Part shown: one piece after another, positions 18,017 to 26,794 of the stretch
Layout: every line of letters starts with the position of its first letter
Numbering within the stretch: position 1 is the stretch's first letter
Source: Pseudoprimorskyibacter insulae
Lineage (GTDB): Bacteria > Pseudomonadota > Alphaproteobacteria > Rhodobacterales > Rhodobacteraceae
Direction of reading: 5' to 3'
NCBI RefSeq assembly: GCF_900302505.1
Contig: NZ_OMOJ01000005.1
Span: forward strand, 234,127-298,126
DNA length: 64,000 bases
Program-made: the position numbers and the translations under genes
The notes under the pieces: model-generated
What the model was told of the DNA's origin: nothing
Database searches by the model: none
Seen by the model: only the letters and a program-made list of their open reading frames with translations

Positions 18017-18493
18017 ATGATCCACGAAGACGTCGCCGGTTTTGCAACCGACCTGCCTTTTGGCCGGGCAATCATGGGGCTGGACCTGGGCACCAAGACC
18101 ATTGGCGTTGCCGTCTCGGACGGGCTGCGCAGCGTGGCCACCCCGCTGGAAACCGTCAAGCGCACCAAGTTCACCGCCGATGCCGACCGTCTGCTGTTCC
18201 TGATCAAACAGCGCGACATTGCCGGGCTGGTGCTGGGCCTGCCGCGCAATATGGACGGCTCTGAAGGCCCGCGTTGCCAATCCACGCGCGCCTTTGCCCG
18301 CAACCTCAGCCGTCTTTGGGATGGCCCGATCACCTTCTGGGATGAACGCCTGTCGACCGTGGCCGCCGAACGGGCGCTGCTAGAGGCGGATACGTCTCGC
18401 AAACGTCGCGCCGAGGTGATCGACCACGTCGCCGCCTCCTATATCCTGCAAGGGGCGCTGGACCGGTTGCGCCATATCGGAGACACCGCATGA
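18017..18493 (+). CDS. ruvX: Putative pre-16S rRNA nuclease / Holliday junction resolvase RuvX (YqgF)
   Basis: 158 aa, RNase H-like fold. The first acidic strand is GLDLGTKTIGVAVSDGLRSV, with the catalytic Asp in DLGTK. GLPRNMDGSEGPRC, FWDERLSTVAAERALLEA (second acidic position in DERLST) and the C-terminal DHVAASYILQGALD (third acidic position) are all characteristic of the family. The enzyme is known for 5' maturation of 16S rRNA. The ATG at 18017 follows GGAGCAAACGC; in-frame sequence upstream lies within the intergenic repeats. The stop overlaps the next gene by four bases (ATGA). Confidence 0.93.
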   Translation: MIHEDVAGFATDLPFGRAIMGLDLGTKTIGVAVSDGLRSVATPLETVKRTKFTADADRLLFLIKQRDIAGLVLGLPRNMDGSEGPRCQSTRAFARNLSRLWDGPITFWDERLSTVAAERALLEADTSRKRRAEVIDHVAASYILQGALDRLRHIGDTA

Positions 18494-18735
18494 CCGACAG
18501 CGTTTGGAAACGGGACGAAGTTGAATCGCCCTGCGTAAAACTATGCGTCGTGCATCCCGAGGCGCGGATTTGCACAGGCTGTTATCGGTCGATCGACGAA
18601 ATCACCGCATGGTCGCGAATGACGCCAGAGGTCCGGCGCCAGATCATGGCCGACCTGCCCAGCCGCAAACCGCTACTGACCCAGCGGCGCGGCGGACGTG
18701 CGGCCCGCCTGGCCCGAGGCGATACCAGCCAATAA
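18490..18735 (+). CDS. DUF1289 family protein
   Basis: 81 aa. Contains SPCVKLCVVHPEARICTGCYRS, whose four Cys (CxxxC...CxxC) are the family hallmark and look metal- or cluster-binding, followed by the typical DEITAWSRMTPEVRRQIMADLP. Function is not established for the family. ATGA overlap with ruvX shows translational coupling. The C-terminal tail is Arg-rich. A strong terminator follows. Confidence 0.88.
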   Translation: MTDSVWKRDEVESPCVKLCVVHPEARICTGCYRSIDEITAWSRMTPEVRRQIMADLPSRKPLLTQRRGGRAARLARGDTSQ

Positions 18736-18748
18736 TCCAGACATGAAA

Positions 18749-18780
18749 AAGGCCGCGTCCCCCGCGGCCTTCTTTATTTT
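18749..18780. terminator. Bidirectional rho-independent terminator
   Basis: AAGGCCGCG (18749-18757) pairs perfectly with CGCGGCCTT (18763-18771), loop TCCCC, then TCTTTATTTT on the plus strand; the minus-strand read also ends in a T-run. It sits between the convergent DUF1289 and RTX genes. Confidence 0.85.
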
Positions 18781-18799
18781 CAAGGGCTTGGTGCTTGGA

Positions 18800-20050
18800 T
18801 CAAGCCGCTTGCGTTTCCGCCGCGATCACCATGGCCACGTTATCAACGGTGAACCCGTTGGTGATGCCGTTCTTGATCAGCGCCACATCAAACGTGCCAT
18901 TGGCCGTCTGAACCTGCACCATGGCATCCGCCGCATTGGTTCCAGGCGTGATCACAACCGAGGTCGTATCCGCATTCGGATCAATGCCAGCCGGCAAGGT
19001 CACACCCAGAATTTCAGCACCTGCACCCGTCGGAACGAAATCTTCGATCGTCGGAATGAAGGTCGAATTCTCGCCACTCAGGAAGATCTCAAACCCGTCA
19101 ACACCGTCGCCGCCAACCAGAGTCGCATTGGCGGGCAGTTGGTCCAGCAGCCAAAGAACATCATTCCCGGCACCGCCGTTCATGTAAACGCCATTGATCA
19201 GACCGTCGTCGCCTTCGCCACCGCGCAAGGAATCCGCCCCCGCTTGACCGTCCAGCGTGTCGTTTCCAGTGCCACCATACAGCGTGTCATTGCCTTCGCC
19301 GCCTAGCAACACATCGGCACCATCACCACCGCCCATGCTATCATTGCCTTCGCCGCCGATCAGCCCGTCATCGCCGTCATCGCCCGACATGGTGTCATTG
19401 CCACTTCCCCCGAGCATCAAGTCATCGCCCGGACCGCCCGACATGCTGTCATCGTTCTGGCCTCCGTCCATGCTATCGTTGCCGAAGTTGCCTTCCATGC
19501 TGTCGTTGCCAAAGCTGCCCAACATGGTGTCGTCGCCGTCTTGGCCAAACATATCGTCGTCGTTGGAACCACCGTCCATGAAATCGCCGTCAGCGGCACC
19601 GATCAGTGTGTCTTCACCATTGCCGCCGTACATTTCATCGCTGCCGGACCCACCGTTCAGCGCGTCGAACCCATCACTGCCGTACATGGTATCATTGCCA
19701 TCACGGCCCAACAGCACGTCGTTGCCGGTATCGCCGATCATGTGATCAGACCCGGTCGAACCAATCAAACGGTCCGCCCCTGCACCGCCGCGCAGCACAT
19801 CGTCGCCCGCGCCGCCATCCAGCGTATCGTCGCCCGACAGGCCGCGCAGCACGTCGTCGCCCTTCAGACCGTTGATCAGGTCATTGGCCGCTGTGCCCAG
19901 CAAATCATCATTGCCGTCGGTGGGAATGTTCTCTTCTTCGGGATTGGGTTCGGGGTTAGGTTCCCCGGTTGAATCGTCGCTATCGCCGTCGAACAGGCCA
20001 ATCAGTCCGCCCAACAGCCCGAGCGTGAGTAATGCCATTAATGCAAACAT
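18800..20050 (-). CDS. RTX calcium-binding protein with N-terminal membrane segment
   Basis: 416 aa. The N-terminus MFALMALLTLGLLGGLIGLF is a hydrophobic segment, followed by an acidic Pro/Glu stretch and about two dozen glycine-rich nonapeptide repeats of the GGxGxDxLx type (about residues 50-290; GDDVLRGLSGDDTLDGGAGD is one run), which fold into a Ca2+-binding parallel beta-roll. The C-terminal 120 residues lack repeats. The ATG at 20050 is preferred to 20092 because GGGGGACGTC directly precedes it. Unlike classical type I-secreted RTX proteins it has this N-terminal segment, so a membrane-tethered or Sec-exported form is possible. No type I secretion genes are in the window. Confidence 0.85.
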   Translation of the reverse strand: MFALMALLTLGLLGGLIGLFDGDSDDSTGEPNPEPNPEEENIPTDGNDDLLGTAANDLINGLKGDDVLRGLSGDDTLDGGAGDDVLRGGAGADRLIGSTGSDHMIGDTGNDVLLGRDGNDTMYGSDGFDALNGGSGSDEMYGGNGEDTLIGAADGDFMDGGSNDDDMFGQDGDDTMLGSFGNDSMEGNFGNDSMDGGQNDDSMSGGPGDDLMLGGSGNDTMSGDDGDDGLIGGEGNDSMGGGDGADVLLGGEGNDTLYGGTGNDTLDGQAGADSLRGGEGDDGLINGVYMNGGAGNDVLWLLDQLPANATLVGGDGVDGFEIFLSGENSTFIPTIEDFVPTGAGAEILGVTLPAGIDPNADTTSVVITPGTNAADAMVQVQTANGTFDVALIKNGITNGFTVDNVAMVIAAETQAA

Positions 20051-20196
20051 GACGTCCCCCAGAACTTTTTGCAAATTTAGACTAGATTGCATCTAAAAAG
20101 TGGCAAAAACCAGACAAATCTTAACTTTTGTGAAATCTGGGTCGCTAATTTTCTGTTTTAAATCAAACTGTTTCGCTTATGCGAACAGTAAAAGGG

Positions 20197-20967
20197 TTAA
20201 AGCCACTCTTTCCACTGGCCGGATCCAAACATCGGACGAAAATAGGCGACCATCCGCCCCCGCGGCAGGTCATCTGGCCCCGTCCATGGGGCGATTCCAT
20301 GCAGCAGGTGACGGTGAATCAACGCCGCCTCGCCGCGTTTCAGGGGCAGTTCAACGCGGGGACATTGGTCGAACGCGATGCGCCGCGCCTCAGTATAGGG
20401 CGCTGTCAGATCAACGTCTTTCCAACGCTCTGGCGGATGGTCTTGCAGCGCTTCGGCCAAGGCTGCGCCGATGATCCGGTGACTGCCCGGCCAAACCACC
20501 AAGGGGCTGGCTCCGGGGGGCGGCGTGTCGAGCGCGATGCCCAGAATGAAGGCGTGCGGTTCATCCAAGTGGCGGCGGTTGTCCGGCCCGGCCTTCAGCC
20601 CGTCCACATGCGCGGCGTCCCGTTTCAGGCGATAGCGGAAAGCGGCCTCGGTCTCGCCGTCGCGCGGCTGCGGATAGCCCGGCCACACGGCCGACACCTG
20701 CGCAGGGTGCAGCGCCATCGCGCGGCCCATATGGTCGAAAGCCGCTGTGATTGCAGCGCCCAAAGGCACGCCCCCAACCGCCCCGGCGGCATCATTGGCC
20801 AGCGCATCGACCCCAACGAACCACGTGCCTCGGCAGGTCAGCCACCGCGCGCGCATCGCAGGATCGGCAATCGCCGCGCGGGCCATGGGCGCCGCGGCAG
20901 CGGCCCAATCCAGCATTGTGGGATCGGCGGGAAACAGGCGATAGCCGTCCCGCTCCATCCCGGTCAT
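20197..20967 (-). CDS. Phytanoyl-CoA dioxygenase-like Fe(II)/2-oxoglutarate oxygenase
   Basis: 256 aa. The HxD pair in AAHVDGL, a distal His in LLHGIAPW and an Arg about ten residues later (RGRMVAYFRP) give the metal and 2-oxoglutarate ligands of the PhyH double-stranded beta-helix group; PLVVWPGSHRII is also typical. The substrate cannot be deduced. It starts two bases after the stop of the TauE-like gene, in a dusA-tauE-PhyH order on the minus strand. A second in-frame ATG three codons on could be the real start. Confidence 0.75.
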   Translation of the reverse strand: MTGMERDGYRLFPADPTMLDWAAAAAPMARAAIADPAMRARWLTCRGTWFVGVDALANDAAGAVGGVPLGAAITAAFDHMGRAMALHPAQVSAVWPGYPQPRDGETEAAFRYRLKRDAAHVDGLKAGPDNRRHLDEPHAFILGIALDTPPPGASPLVVWPGSHRIIGAALAEALQDHPPERWKDVDLTAPYTEARRIAFDQCPRVELPLKRGEAALIHRHLLHGIAPWTGPDDLPRGRMVAYFRPMFGSGQWKEWL

Positions 20968-20968
20968 G

Positions 20969-21793
20969 TCAGAGACCCATCGCCTTGCGCAGCATGTTCA
21001 GCGCGACCAGCGTCAGGAAGACCGCAAACACCCGCTTCAGCGGTTTGGGATCCATCGCATGGGCCAGTTTCACGCCCCAAGGCGCGGTTGTCAGCGTCAT
21101 GGCGATCACCACGAAGAACGCTGGCAGGTTCACCGCCCCGATCGAATACGGCGGGCGCGACGACGGATCGACATCCAGCAGCAAAAAGCCCATGACCGAC
21201 GGCACAGCGATAATTACGCCAAACCCCGCAGCCGTCGCGACCGCGCGGTGAATGGGCGTGTTGTACAGGCTCATCAGCGGCACGCCAAAGCTGCCGCCGC
21301 CAATGCCCATCAGCACCGACAGAAAGCCGACGATGGGCGAAATCACGGCGCGGCGCAGACCGCCCGGCATCGCCTCGCCCAAACGCCATTCGCTGCGGCC
21401 AAAGCCCATGTACAGGCCGATCACAATGCCAAGGCAGCCAAAGATCCCCTGCAGCACGGTCGAGCGCAATTGCGATGCGACCGACACGCCAATCACCGCG
21501 CCGATGGCAATGCCAATGGCCCAGCCGCGCAGAATATGCCAATCGACCGCGCCTTTGCGGTTGTGGCTAAGAACCGACCGGATCGAGGTCACGATGATCG
21601 TCGCCAAAGACGTGGCCAGACAGACCTGCATCAACTGCGGCCCTTCATAGCCAAGCGTTGAAAAGGCATAGAAAAACGATGGCACCAGAACGATGCCCCC
21701 GCCCACGCCAAGAAGGCCCGCCAAGACCCCGGCGATCCCGCCGATGACAATCAAAAGGGCAAGCATTTGCACCAGCAACGCGGTTTCGGGCAT
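20969..21793 (-). CDS. TauE/SafE-family sulfite/organosulfonate exporter
   Basis: 274 aa, about eight hydrophobic segments. The paired family motif is visible in the first helix (GVLAGLLGVGGGIVLVP) and again in the second half (FLSVLMGIGGGSFGVPLMS). The ATG at 21793 has an ideal AGGAGG site in front of it; in-frame starts back to 21856 lack one. Members export sulfite, sulfoacetate or similar anions, but many have no known substrate. It follows dusA by 79 bases on the same strand. Confidence 0.9.
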   Translation of the reverse strand: MPETALLVQMLALLIVIGGIAGVLAGLLGVGGGIVLVPSFFYAFSTLGYEGPQLMQVCLATSLATIIVTSIRSVLSHNRKGAVDWHILRGWAIGIAIGAVIGVSVASQLRSTVLQGIFGCLGIVIGLYMGFGRSEWRLGEAMPGGLRRAVISPIVGFLSVLMGIGGGSFGVPLMSLYNTPIHRAVATAAGFGVIIAVPSVMGFLLLDVDPSSRPPYSIGAVNLPAFFVVIAMTLTTAPWGVKLAHAMDPKPLKRVFAVFLTLVALNMLRKAMGL

Positions 21794-21872
21794 GGGACCT
21801 CCTGTCTTTGTTGGGCGGAGCGTTACACAGCCGCCGCACAAAGGGAAAGAGCGCATTCGCGTGCCGCTGCGG

Positions 21873-22895
21873 TCAGGCGGCGCGCAGAACGCCCTCTAGG
21901 GCGGTGTCGATCAGGTCAGGCCCGGCATCGGGTTTATGAGCGTTTTCCGACAGAACCCGCCGCCAGTGCCGCGCCCCGGCCTGCCCGGCGAACAGCCCCA
22001 ACATATGCCGCGTGACCTGCGCCAGCTTGCCGCCGCCGCTCAGGTGCGCCTCAATATAGGGCTGCATGGCGCGGGCAATTGCCACCGGATCGGCATCAGC
22101 CGCGTCTTGGGCATAGATCACCCGGTCTGCCCCGCAGAGCACGTCCATCGGCTGGTGATAGGCCGCGCGGCCAATCATCACCCCGTCAAGCCCTTCGTCC
22201 AGCAGGGCCTTGGCCTGCGCCAGCGTCATGATCCCGCCGTTGATCGACAGATGCAGATGCGGGAACCTGGCCTTCATCGCATGGACCAGCGGATAATCCA
22301 GCGGCGGGATATCGCGGTTTTCCTTGGGGCTGAGCCCCTGTAGCCATGCCTTGCGCGCATGGATGGTGAACCGCTGGCAACCCGTGGCAGAAACTGTTTC
22401 CAGAAACGCGGGCAGGATGTCTTCTGGCACTTGGTCGTCCACGCCGATCCGGCATTTGACCGTCACCTCGACATCCACCGCGTCCTGCATCGCCTTGATG
22501 CAATCGGCCACCAGATCCGGCGAGCGCATTAGTACCGCGCCGAAAGTGCCGGATTGCACCCGATCCGACGGACAGCCGACATTGAGGTTGATCTCATCAT
22601 AGCCCGCCTGCGCGCCGAACTTAGCCGCCTGCGCCAGTTCATCCGGGTCCGATCCGCCAAGTTGAAGCGCGACGGGATGCTCCTCGGGGCTGTAATCCAG
22701 TAAATGCAGCGCCCCGCCCCGCACCAAGGCGGGCGAGGTCACCATTTCTGTGTAAAGCAGCGTCTGACCACTGATAAGCCGATGAAAATACCGACAATGC
22801 CGATCCGTCCAATCCATCATCGGTGCAACGGACAGGCGGGCAGCCCGGTGCAGGTTGGACCGGGTCGTGTTTGCTGGCACTGCGCGATCGGGCAT
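21873..22895 (-). CDS. dusA: tRNA-dihydrouridine synthase A
   Basis: 340 aa FMN-dependent enzyme that reduces U20/U20a in the tRNA D-loop. The N-terminal RLSVAPMMDWTDRHCRYFHR is the DusA signature. NLNVGCPSDRVQSGTFGAVLM carries the catalytic Cys, FTIHARKAWLQGLSPKENR and LHLSINGGIMTL line the FMN site, and DGVMIGRAAYHQPM follows. It is first in a minus-strand series with the TauE-like and PhyH-like genes. Upstream lies a 509-base gap with no convincing gene. Confidence 0.96.
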   Translation of the reverse strand: MPDRAVPANTTRSNLHRAARLSVAPMMDWTDRHCRYFHRLISGQTLLYTEMVTSPALVRGGALHLLDYSPEEHPVALQLGGSDPDELAQAAKFGAQAGYDEINLNVGCPSDRVQSGTFGAVLMRSPDLVADCIKAMQDAVDVEVTVKCRIGVDDQVPEDILPAFLETVSATGCQRFTIHARKAWLQGLSPKENRDIPPLDYPLVHAMKARFPHLHLSINGGIMTLAQAKALLDEGLDGVMIGRAAYHQPMDVLCGADRVIYAQDAADADPVAIARAMQPYIEAHLSGGGKLAQVTRHMLGLFAGQAGARHWRRVLSENAHKPDAGPDLIDTALEGVLRAA

Positions 22896-23404
22896 CGGGG
22901 CTGTCTTTCTTGACGATTGGGGCCTGCAACAGGATGCGGCACTGTCTTTGCGACGTCTTCAGGATCATCGCACCTTCACACGTGGGGCGGCGGGGGACTT
23001 TGCCCACGGCAAGAAGATACGGGCTGTGGACATACAAGAAGTCTTGGGCAAGTCCAAGACCGTAGATCCCACCATCACGCCACGGCGCAAGACAGGCCCC
23101 TGCCATTGGCGAAAATTATTTTCGCCGGGGCTTGTCCTTTGGTGGCAAATGCACATCTGAGCCAAGCCGGTCCCTCGATCCATCACTCCCTTCGGCGTGA
23201 CGAGCCTTTTCCGGCATAGGCCGGAGCTACTCCCACAATGGTTTCCACGCAGTTCTTAGCCAAGCCCCACTGGGCCGGGTGCGCTCTGCTGTCTTGGGCA
23301 TGGGCACGAGGTTCGGACATCCGGCACAGCGGCAACCAATGCCATGGCCCTGCGTGCCAAGCCCATCACGCCCCGTCTTATTTTGTGCAAGGACGGCATC
23401 TGAT
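22896..23404. other. 509-base intergenic region without a recognised gene
   Basis: It lies between the divergent dusA and exoD. Open frames in it are short and lack family-like sequence or ribosome sites. It contains a perfect hairpin GGCGAAAAT (23108-23116) / ATTTTCGCC (23118-23126) and the shorter stem CCGGC/GCCGG near 23211-23224. Length and base composition would allow an unrecognised small RNA or gene remnant; I see nothing that decides. Confidence 0.5.
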
Positions 23405-24049
23405 ATGACCGCCCTTAACCGCCCCGCACCCTTGCTGGCGGCCATTCCGGGGCGACGTTTAAGTCAGGTTCTGCGTGACCTGTCCAGCGCCGCACCCGCC
23501 CAATGCAGCGAACGGGTGTCCGTCGGCTACATCGTCTCGGCCTTGGGCAACCGCAGCTTTGCGCCATTGATGGTGATCTTTGCCGCGCCGAACGTGTTTC
23601 TGTTCATCCCCGGATCATCGGTCATGACCGCGATTCCACTGATCATGTTGGCGGTCCAGTTGCAGGCCGGGCGCCCAAGGGTCTGGCTGCCGGGCCTGAT
23701 CACCAACCGATCCATGACCCGCGCCGATTTTGACCGGCTGGTCGCCGTGACCATCCCGTATGTCGAACGGATCGAAACATTGGCCAAGCCGCGCATCTGG
23801 CCGGGGTCTGGCCTTTTGACCGAACAGGTGATCGGCCTGTCTACGCTGGTTCTGGCCACGATCCTTTTGCTGCCCATTCCCTTTGCCAATGGTCTGCCTG
23901 CGGCGGCCATTGTGATGCTGGCCATGGGCCTGTCCGAACGCGACGGTATCTGGTTGATCGCCGGTCTGTCACTGGCGCTGATCTCGGTCGCGTTTGTTTG
24001 CGGCATGGCCTTCGCCGGAGGGCTTGCCATTCTCAATTTGGTGTTCTGA
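23405..24049 (+). CDS. exoD: ExoD-family membrane protein
   Basis: 214 aa with about five hydrophobic segments. Typical stretches are GNRSFAPLMVIFAAPNVFLF and PGSSVMTAIPLIMLAVQ in the first half and the hydrophobic FANGLPAAAIVMLAMGLSERDG in the second. ExoD was described in Sinorhizobium as needed for normal exopolysaccharide and alkali tolerance; its biochemical activity is unknown. The chosen ATG at 23405 begins MTALNRPAPLLAAIPGRRLS. The stop overlaps the kup start (TGATG), so the two are co-translated. Confidence 0.88.
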   Translation: MTALNRPAPLLAAIPGRRLSQVLRDLSSAAPAQCSERVSVGYIVSALGNRSFAPLMVIFAAPNVFLFIPGSSVMTAIPLIMLAVQLQAGRPRVWLPGLITNRSMTRADFDRLVAVTIPYVERIETLAKPRIWPGSGLLTEQVIGLSTLVLATILLLPIPFANGLPAAAIVMLAMGLSERDGIWLIAGLSLALISVAFVCGMAFAGGLAILNLVF

Positions 24050-25917
24050 TGAGCCATTTCGAAACCCCGAACTCTGGTCGCCTTGCCCTGACGGTGGGGG
24101 CCGTTGGCGTTGTGTATGGCGATATCGGCACCAGCCCGCTGTATGCTTTCCGCGAAGCGCTGCGCCCGGCCATGGCCGATGGGCTGGACCGGGCCGAGGT
24201 GCTGGGCGTTGTGTCCTTGCTGCTTTGGGCGCTGGTGCTGGTGGTGACGTTGAAATACGTGCTGTTTCTGCTGAGGGCCGACAACCGCGGCGAAGGCGGC
24301 ATTCTGGCCCTCTATGCGCTGGTCTTGGGCTATTCAGGCCGCACGACTGCGGTGTTCTTTCTGGGGATCATCGGGGCTGCGCTGTTCTTTGGCGATGCGA
24401 TCATCACCCCCGCGATCTCGGTTCTGTCGGCGGTCGAAGGGCTAAAGCTGATCACGCCGATCTTTAACCCCTACGTCGAGGGAATCTCGATCGGGATTCT
24501 GTTTGCGCTGTTCATCGTGCAAAATCGTGGCACCGGCCCGTTGGCGCGTTATTTTGGGCCGATCACGGTTGTCTGGTTTCTGGCCATGGCCATCGCCGGA
24601 CTGGTGCAGATCATTGCCCTGCCCGAGGTGCTGGCCGCACTTCACCCCGGTTATGCGCTGGGGTTTCTGGCCGGGCATGGGGTGACCGCCTTTATCGTGC
24701 TTGGCGCGGTGTTCCTTGCCGTAACCGGGGCCGAGGCGCTTTATGCCGATCTGGGGCATTTCGGGCGCGGCCCGATCCAACTGGCGTGGTTTTCCCTGGT
24801 GCTGCCCGCGCTGACGCTGAACTACCTTGGTCAGGGGGCCTTGGTGCTACAACACCCAGAGGCAATTTCCCACCCGTTCTTTTTGCTGGTCCCCGAATGG
24901 ATCCTGCCCGGAATGGTCGCGCTGGCCACGCTGGCCACTGTGATCGCCAGCCAAGCGGTGATCACCGGGGCGTTTTCCATGACCCGGCAGGCGGTTCAAC
25001 TGGGCCTGATGCCCCGGTTTGAAATCCGCCACACCTCCGAGACCGAGACCGGGCAGATCTTTTTGCCGGTCATCAATATCCTGCTACTGACGGGCGTTCT
25101 GATCCTTGTGACCGAATTCCACTCCTCCGAAGAATTGGCCGCCGCCTATGGCATCGCGGTTTGCGGCACCATGGTTGTGACGACCCTTCTGGCGTACCGG
25201 ATGCTGCATCGCGCATGGCGCTGGCCGCGCGGACTGGCCATTCTGGTCACCTTGCCGCTGCTGACAGTTGAGACCGCATTCCTTTCGGCCAACCTGTTGA
25301 AGATCCCCGATGGCGGCTATGTGCCGTTGCTCATGGGGGCGACGCTGGTTGTCATGATGTGGACCTGGCACAAGGGCACGAAGCAGCTTCAGGAACGGAC
25401 CCGCAAACTGGTGGTGCCATTGGCCGAATTCATCCCGCGCATCGAACGTGGATCGGCGCTGCGGGTGTCTGGCACGGCGGTCTTTCTGACCAGCGACCGC
25501 GAAGCGACCCCGCCCGCGCTGCTGCACAACCTCAAACACAATGGCGTTCTGCACGAACATATCATCGTCGTGACGGTCGAAACCACCGACACGCCGCGCG
25601 TGCCCGAGGCCGAACGCGCCACGATTGAACATCTGTGCGACCGGTTCCAAAGCGTGCAACTGCGCTTTGGCTTTATGGAGACGCCAAACGTCAACCGAAC
25701 CCTTGGATCGCTGCGCCGTCACGGGTTGAATTTTGAAGGCCGCCGGACCTCGTTCTTCCTCGGGCGGCGGAAACTGGTGTCGAACCCGCAGGTGGGAATG
25801 CCCGTCTGGCAGGATCGGCTGTACATCCTGCTGGCGCGTCTTGCGGCCGATCCCAGTGATTTCTACCACCTGCCCCGCGACCGCGTTGTTGAGCTGGGCG
25901 CGCAGGTATCGGTCTAG
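24049..25917 (+). CDS. kup: Low-affinity potassium transporter Kup
   Basis: 622 aa, full length. It imports K+ with protons across the inner membrane. The N-terminus VGAVGVVYGDIGTSPLYAFRE is the family signature, followed by ADNRGEGGILALYAL and FGDAIITPAISVLSAVEGL. About twelve membrane segments end near residue 450, and a cytoplasmic C-terminal domain follows (VFLTSDREATPPALLHNLKHN, then PNVNRTLGSLRRHGLNFE). The ATG shares its first base with the exoD stop; longer in-frame versions would lie inside exoD. A stable hairpin separates it from the next, convergent gene. Confidence 0.95.
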   Translation: MSHFETPNSGRLALTVGAVGVVYGDIGTSPLYAFREALRPAMADGLDRAEVLGVVSLLLWALVLVVTLKYVLFLLRADNRGEGGILALYALVLGYSGRTTAVFFLGIIGAALFFGDAIITPAISVLSAVEGLKLITPIFNPYVEGISIGILFALFIVQNRGTGPLARYFGPITVVWFLAMAIAGLVQIIALPEVLAALHPGYALGFLAGHGVTAFIVLGAVFLAVTGAEALYADLGHFGRGPIQLAWFSLVLPALTLNYLGQGALVLQHPEAISHPFFLLVPEWILPGMVALATLATVIASQAVITGAFSMTRQAVQLGLMPRFEIRHTSETETGQIFLPVINILLLTGVLILVTEFHSSEELAAAYGIAVCGTMVVTTLLAYRMLHRAWRWPRGLAILVTLPLLTVETAFLSANLLKIPDGGYVPLLMGATLVVMMWTWHKGTKQLQERTRKLVVPLAEFIPRIERGSALRVSGTAVFLTSDREATPPALLHNLKHNGVLHEHIIVVTVETTDTPRVPEAERATIEHLCDRFQSVQLRFGFMETPNVNRTLGSLRRHGLNFEGRRTSFFLGRRKLVSNPQVGMPVWQDRLYILLARLAADPSDFYHLPRDRVVELGAQVSV

Positions 25918-25936
25918 GGACCATTCGCGCTGGGTG

Positions 25937-25967
25937 GCATCTGCCCACGCGGGCGGCGGGCAGATGC
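25937..25967. terminator. Hairpin between convergent kup and TIM-barrel genes
   Basis: Perfect 10-bp stem GCATCTGCCC (25937-25946) / GGGCAGATGC (25958-25967) with an 11-base GC-rich loop. There is no U-tract, but position between convergent stops suggests transcript-end function. Confidence 0.55.
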
Positions 25968-25975
25968 AGCCGGGG

Positions 25976-26785
25976 TTATTGACCGTCCAACACAGCGCGT
26001 GTTGCCGCCAAGGACCGCCCAGCCACGGCCTCGGCCCCGAGTTCCGCGGTCATGGCGTGGTTCGGCACTTCGACGCTGATCGGCACATCGCCGGGCAGCG
26101 CCGCCAAGAACCCCGCCAGATCAATGTCGCCCTCACCGGGGATCATCCGGGCCGTCCGGGCGATGGCGATCAAGCCTTCGACCGACCGATCATAGGGCTT
26201 GGGACCGTCGCACAGCTGGACATAGTTCAGCATCTCGCGCGGCAGGGCGGCCAGTTCTTCATGCGTGCTGCCGCAGCGGTCAAAATGCAGCGCATCGACC
26301 AAGATCGCCGCCGCCGGATGGGCGACCGCCTCAACCAGATACCGTGCCTCGGAGATGTTGCGCACGGCGGTCCATGGCATAAACTCCAGATCCGCAGTCA
26401 GATCATAGCTGTGCAGAAGATCGCACAAACGCCCGTAAGTATCTGTGATTCGTGCCAGATCCGTGTCATCGCCTGCCACCAGAACATGTTCTGCCCCCAA
26501 GGCGCGGCTGCGGTCCAGGAACGGGCGCAGCGCCTCAAGGTCGGTGTCGGCGTTCATGCGGATCATCTCGGCATCGGCGACGCGCATATCATGATCGGCC
26601 AGCGCCGCTTTGACCTGCGCATATAGCGCGTCATCACCCAGTAGATCGGGCGGCACATCGCCGGGGCCTGCGGGCAGCATCCGAAAGCTGATCCGGTCAT
26701 AGCCCAGCCGGGCGGCCATCTCGACCGCTTGAACAGGCGACGTGCCATTGGCTGTCAGATAGGCCATTGAGAAATATCGGCTCAT
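25976..26785 (-). CDS. Xylose-isomerase-like TIM barrel protein (sugar phosphate isomerase/epimerase family)
   Basis: 269 aa. Probable divalent-metal ligands sit at the ends of strands: Glu in DLEFMPW, Asp in LVDALHFDR, Gln/Asp in NYVQLCDGP and Glu in ISVEVPN. The superfamily includes isomerases, epimerases, inosose dehydratases and the 3-dehydroshikimate dehydratases of the AsbF type. Because a dehydroquinase-like and an AroE-like protein are encoded 6-13 kb away and pcaIJF further on, a dehydratase on a hydroaromatic acid is an attractive guess, but nothing in the sequence proves it. It is the last gene of a tight minus-strand operon IclR-flavoprotein-NIPSNAP-TIM. Confidence 0.8.
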   Translation of the reverse strand: MSRYFSMAYLTANGTSPVQAVEMAARLGYDRISFRMLPAGPGDVPPDLLGDDALYAQVKAALADHDMRVADAEMIRMNADTDLEALRPFLDRSRALGAEHVLVAGDDTDLARITDTYGRLCDLLHSYDLTADLEFMPWTAVRNISEARYLVEAVAHPAAAILVDALHFDRCGSTHEELAALPREMLNYVQLCDGPKPYDRSVEGLIAIARTARMIPGEGDIDLAGFLAALPGDVPISVEVPNHAMTAELGAEAVAGRSLAATRAVLDGQ

Positions 26786-26794
26786 GTCTGTACC

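Noticed and set aside
19200..19880. Short tandem-like DNA repeats that could be mistaken for an array
   Set aside because: Period and sequence follow the RTX nonapeptide code of the gene at 18800-20050; no conserved direct repeats with unique spacers, so not CRISPR.
22911..22916. TTGACG as a -35 box in the dusA-exoD gap
   Set aside because: No acceptable -10 box at normal spacing.
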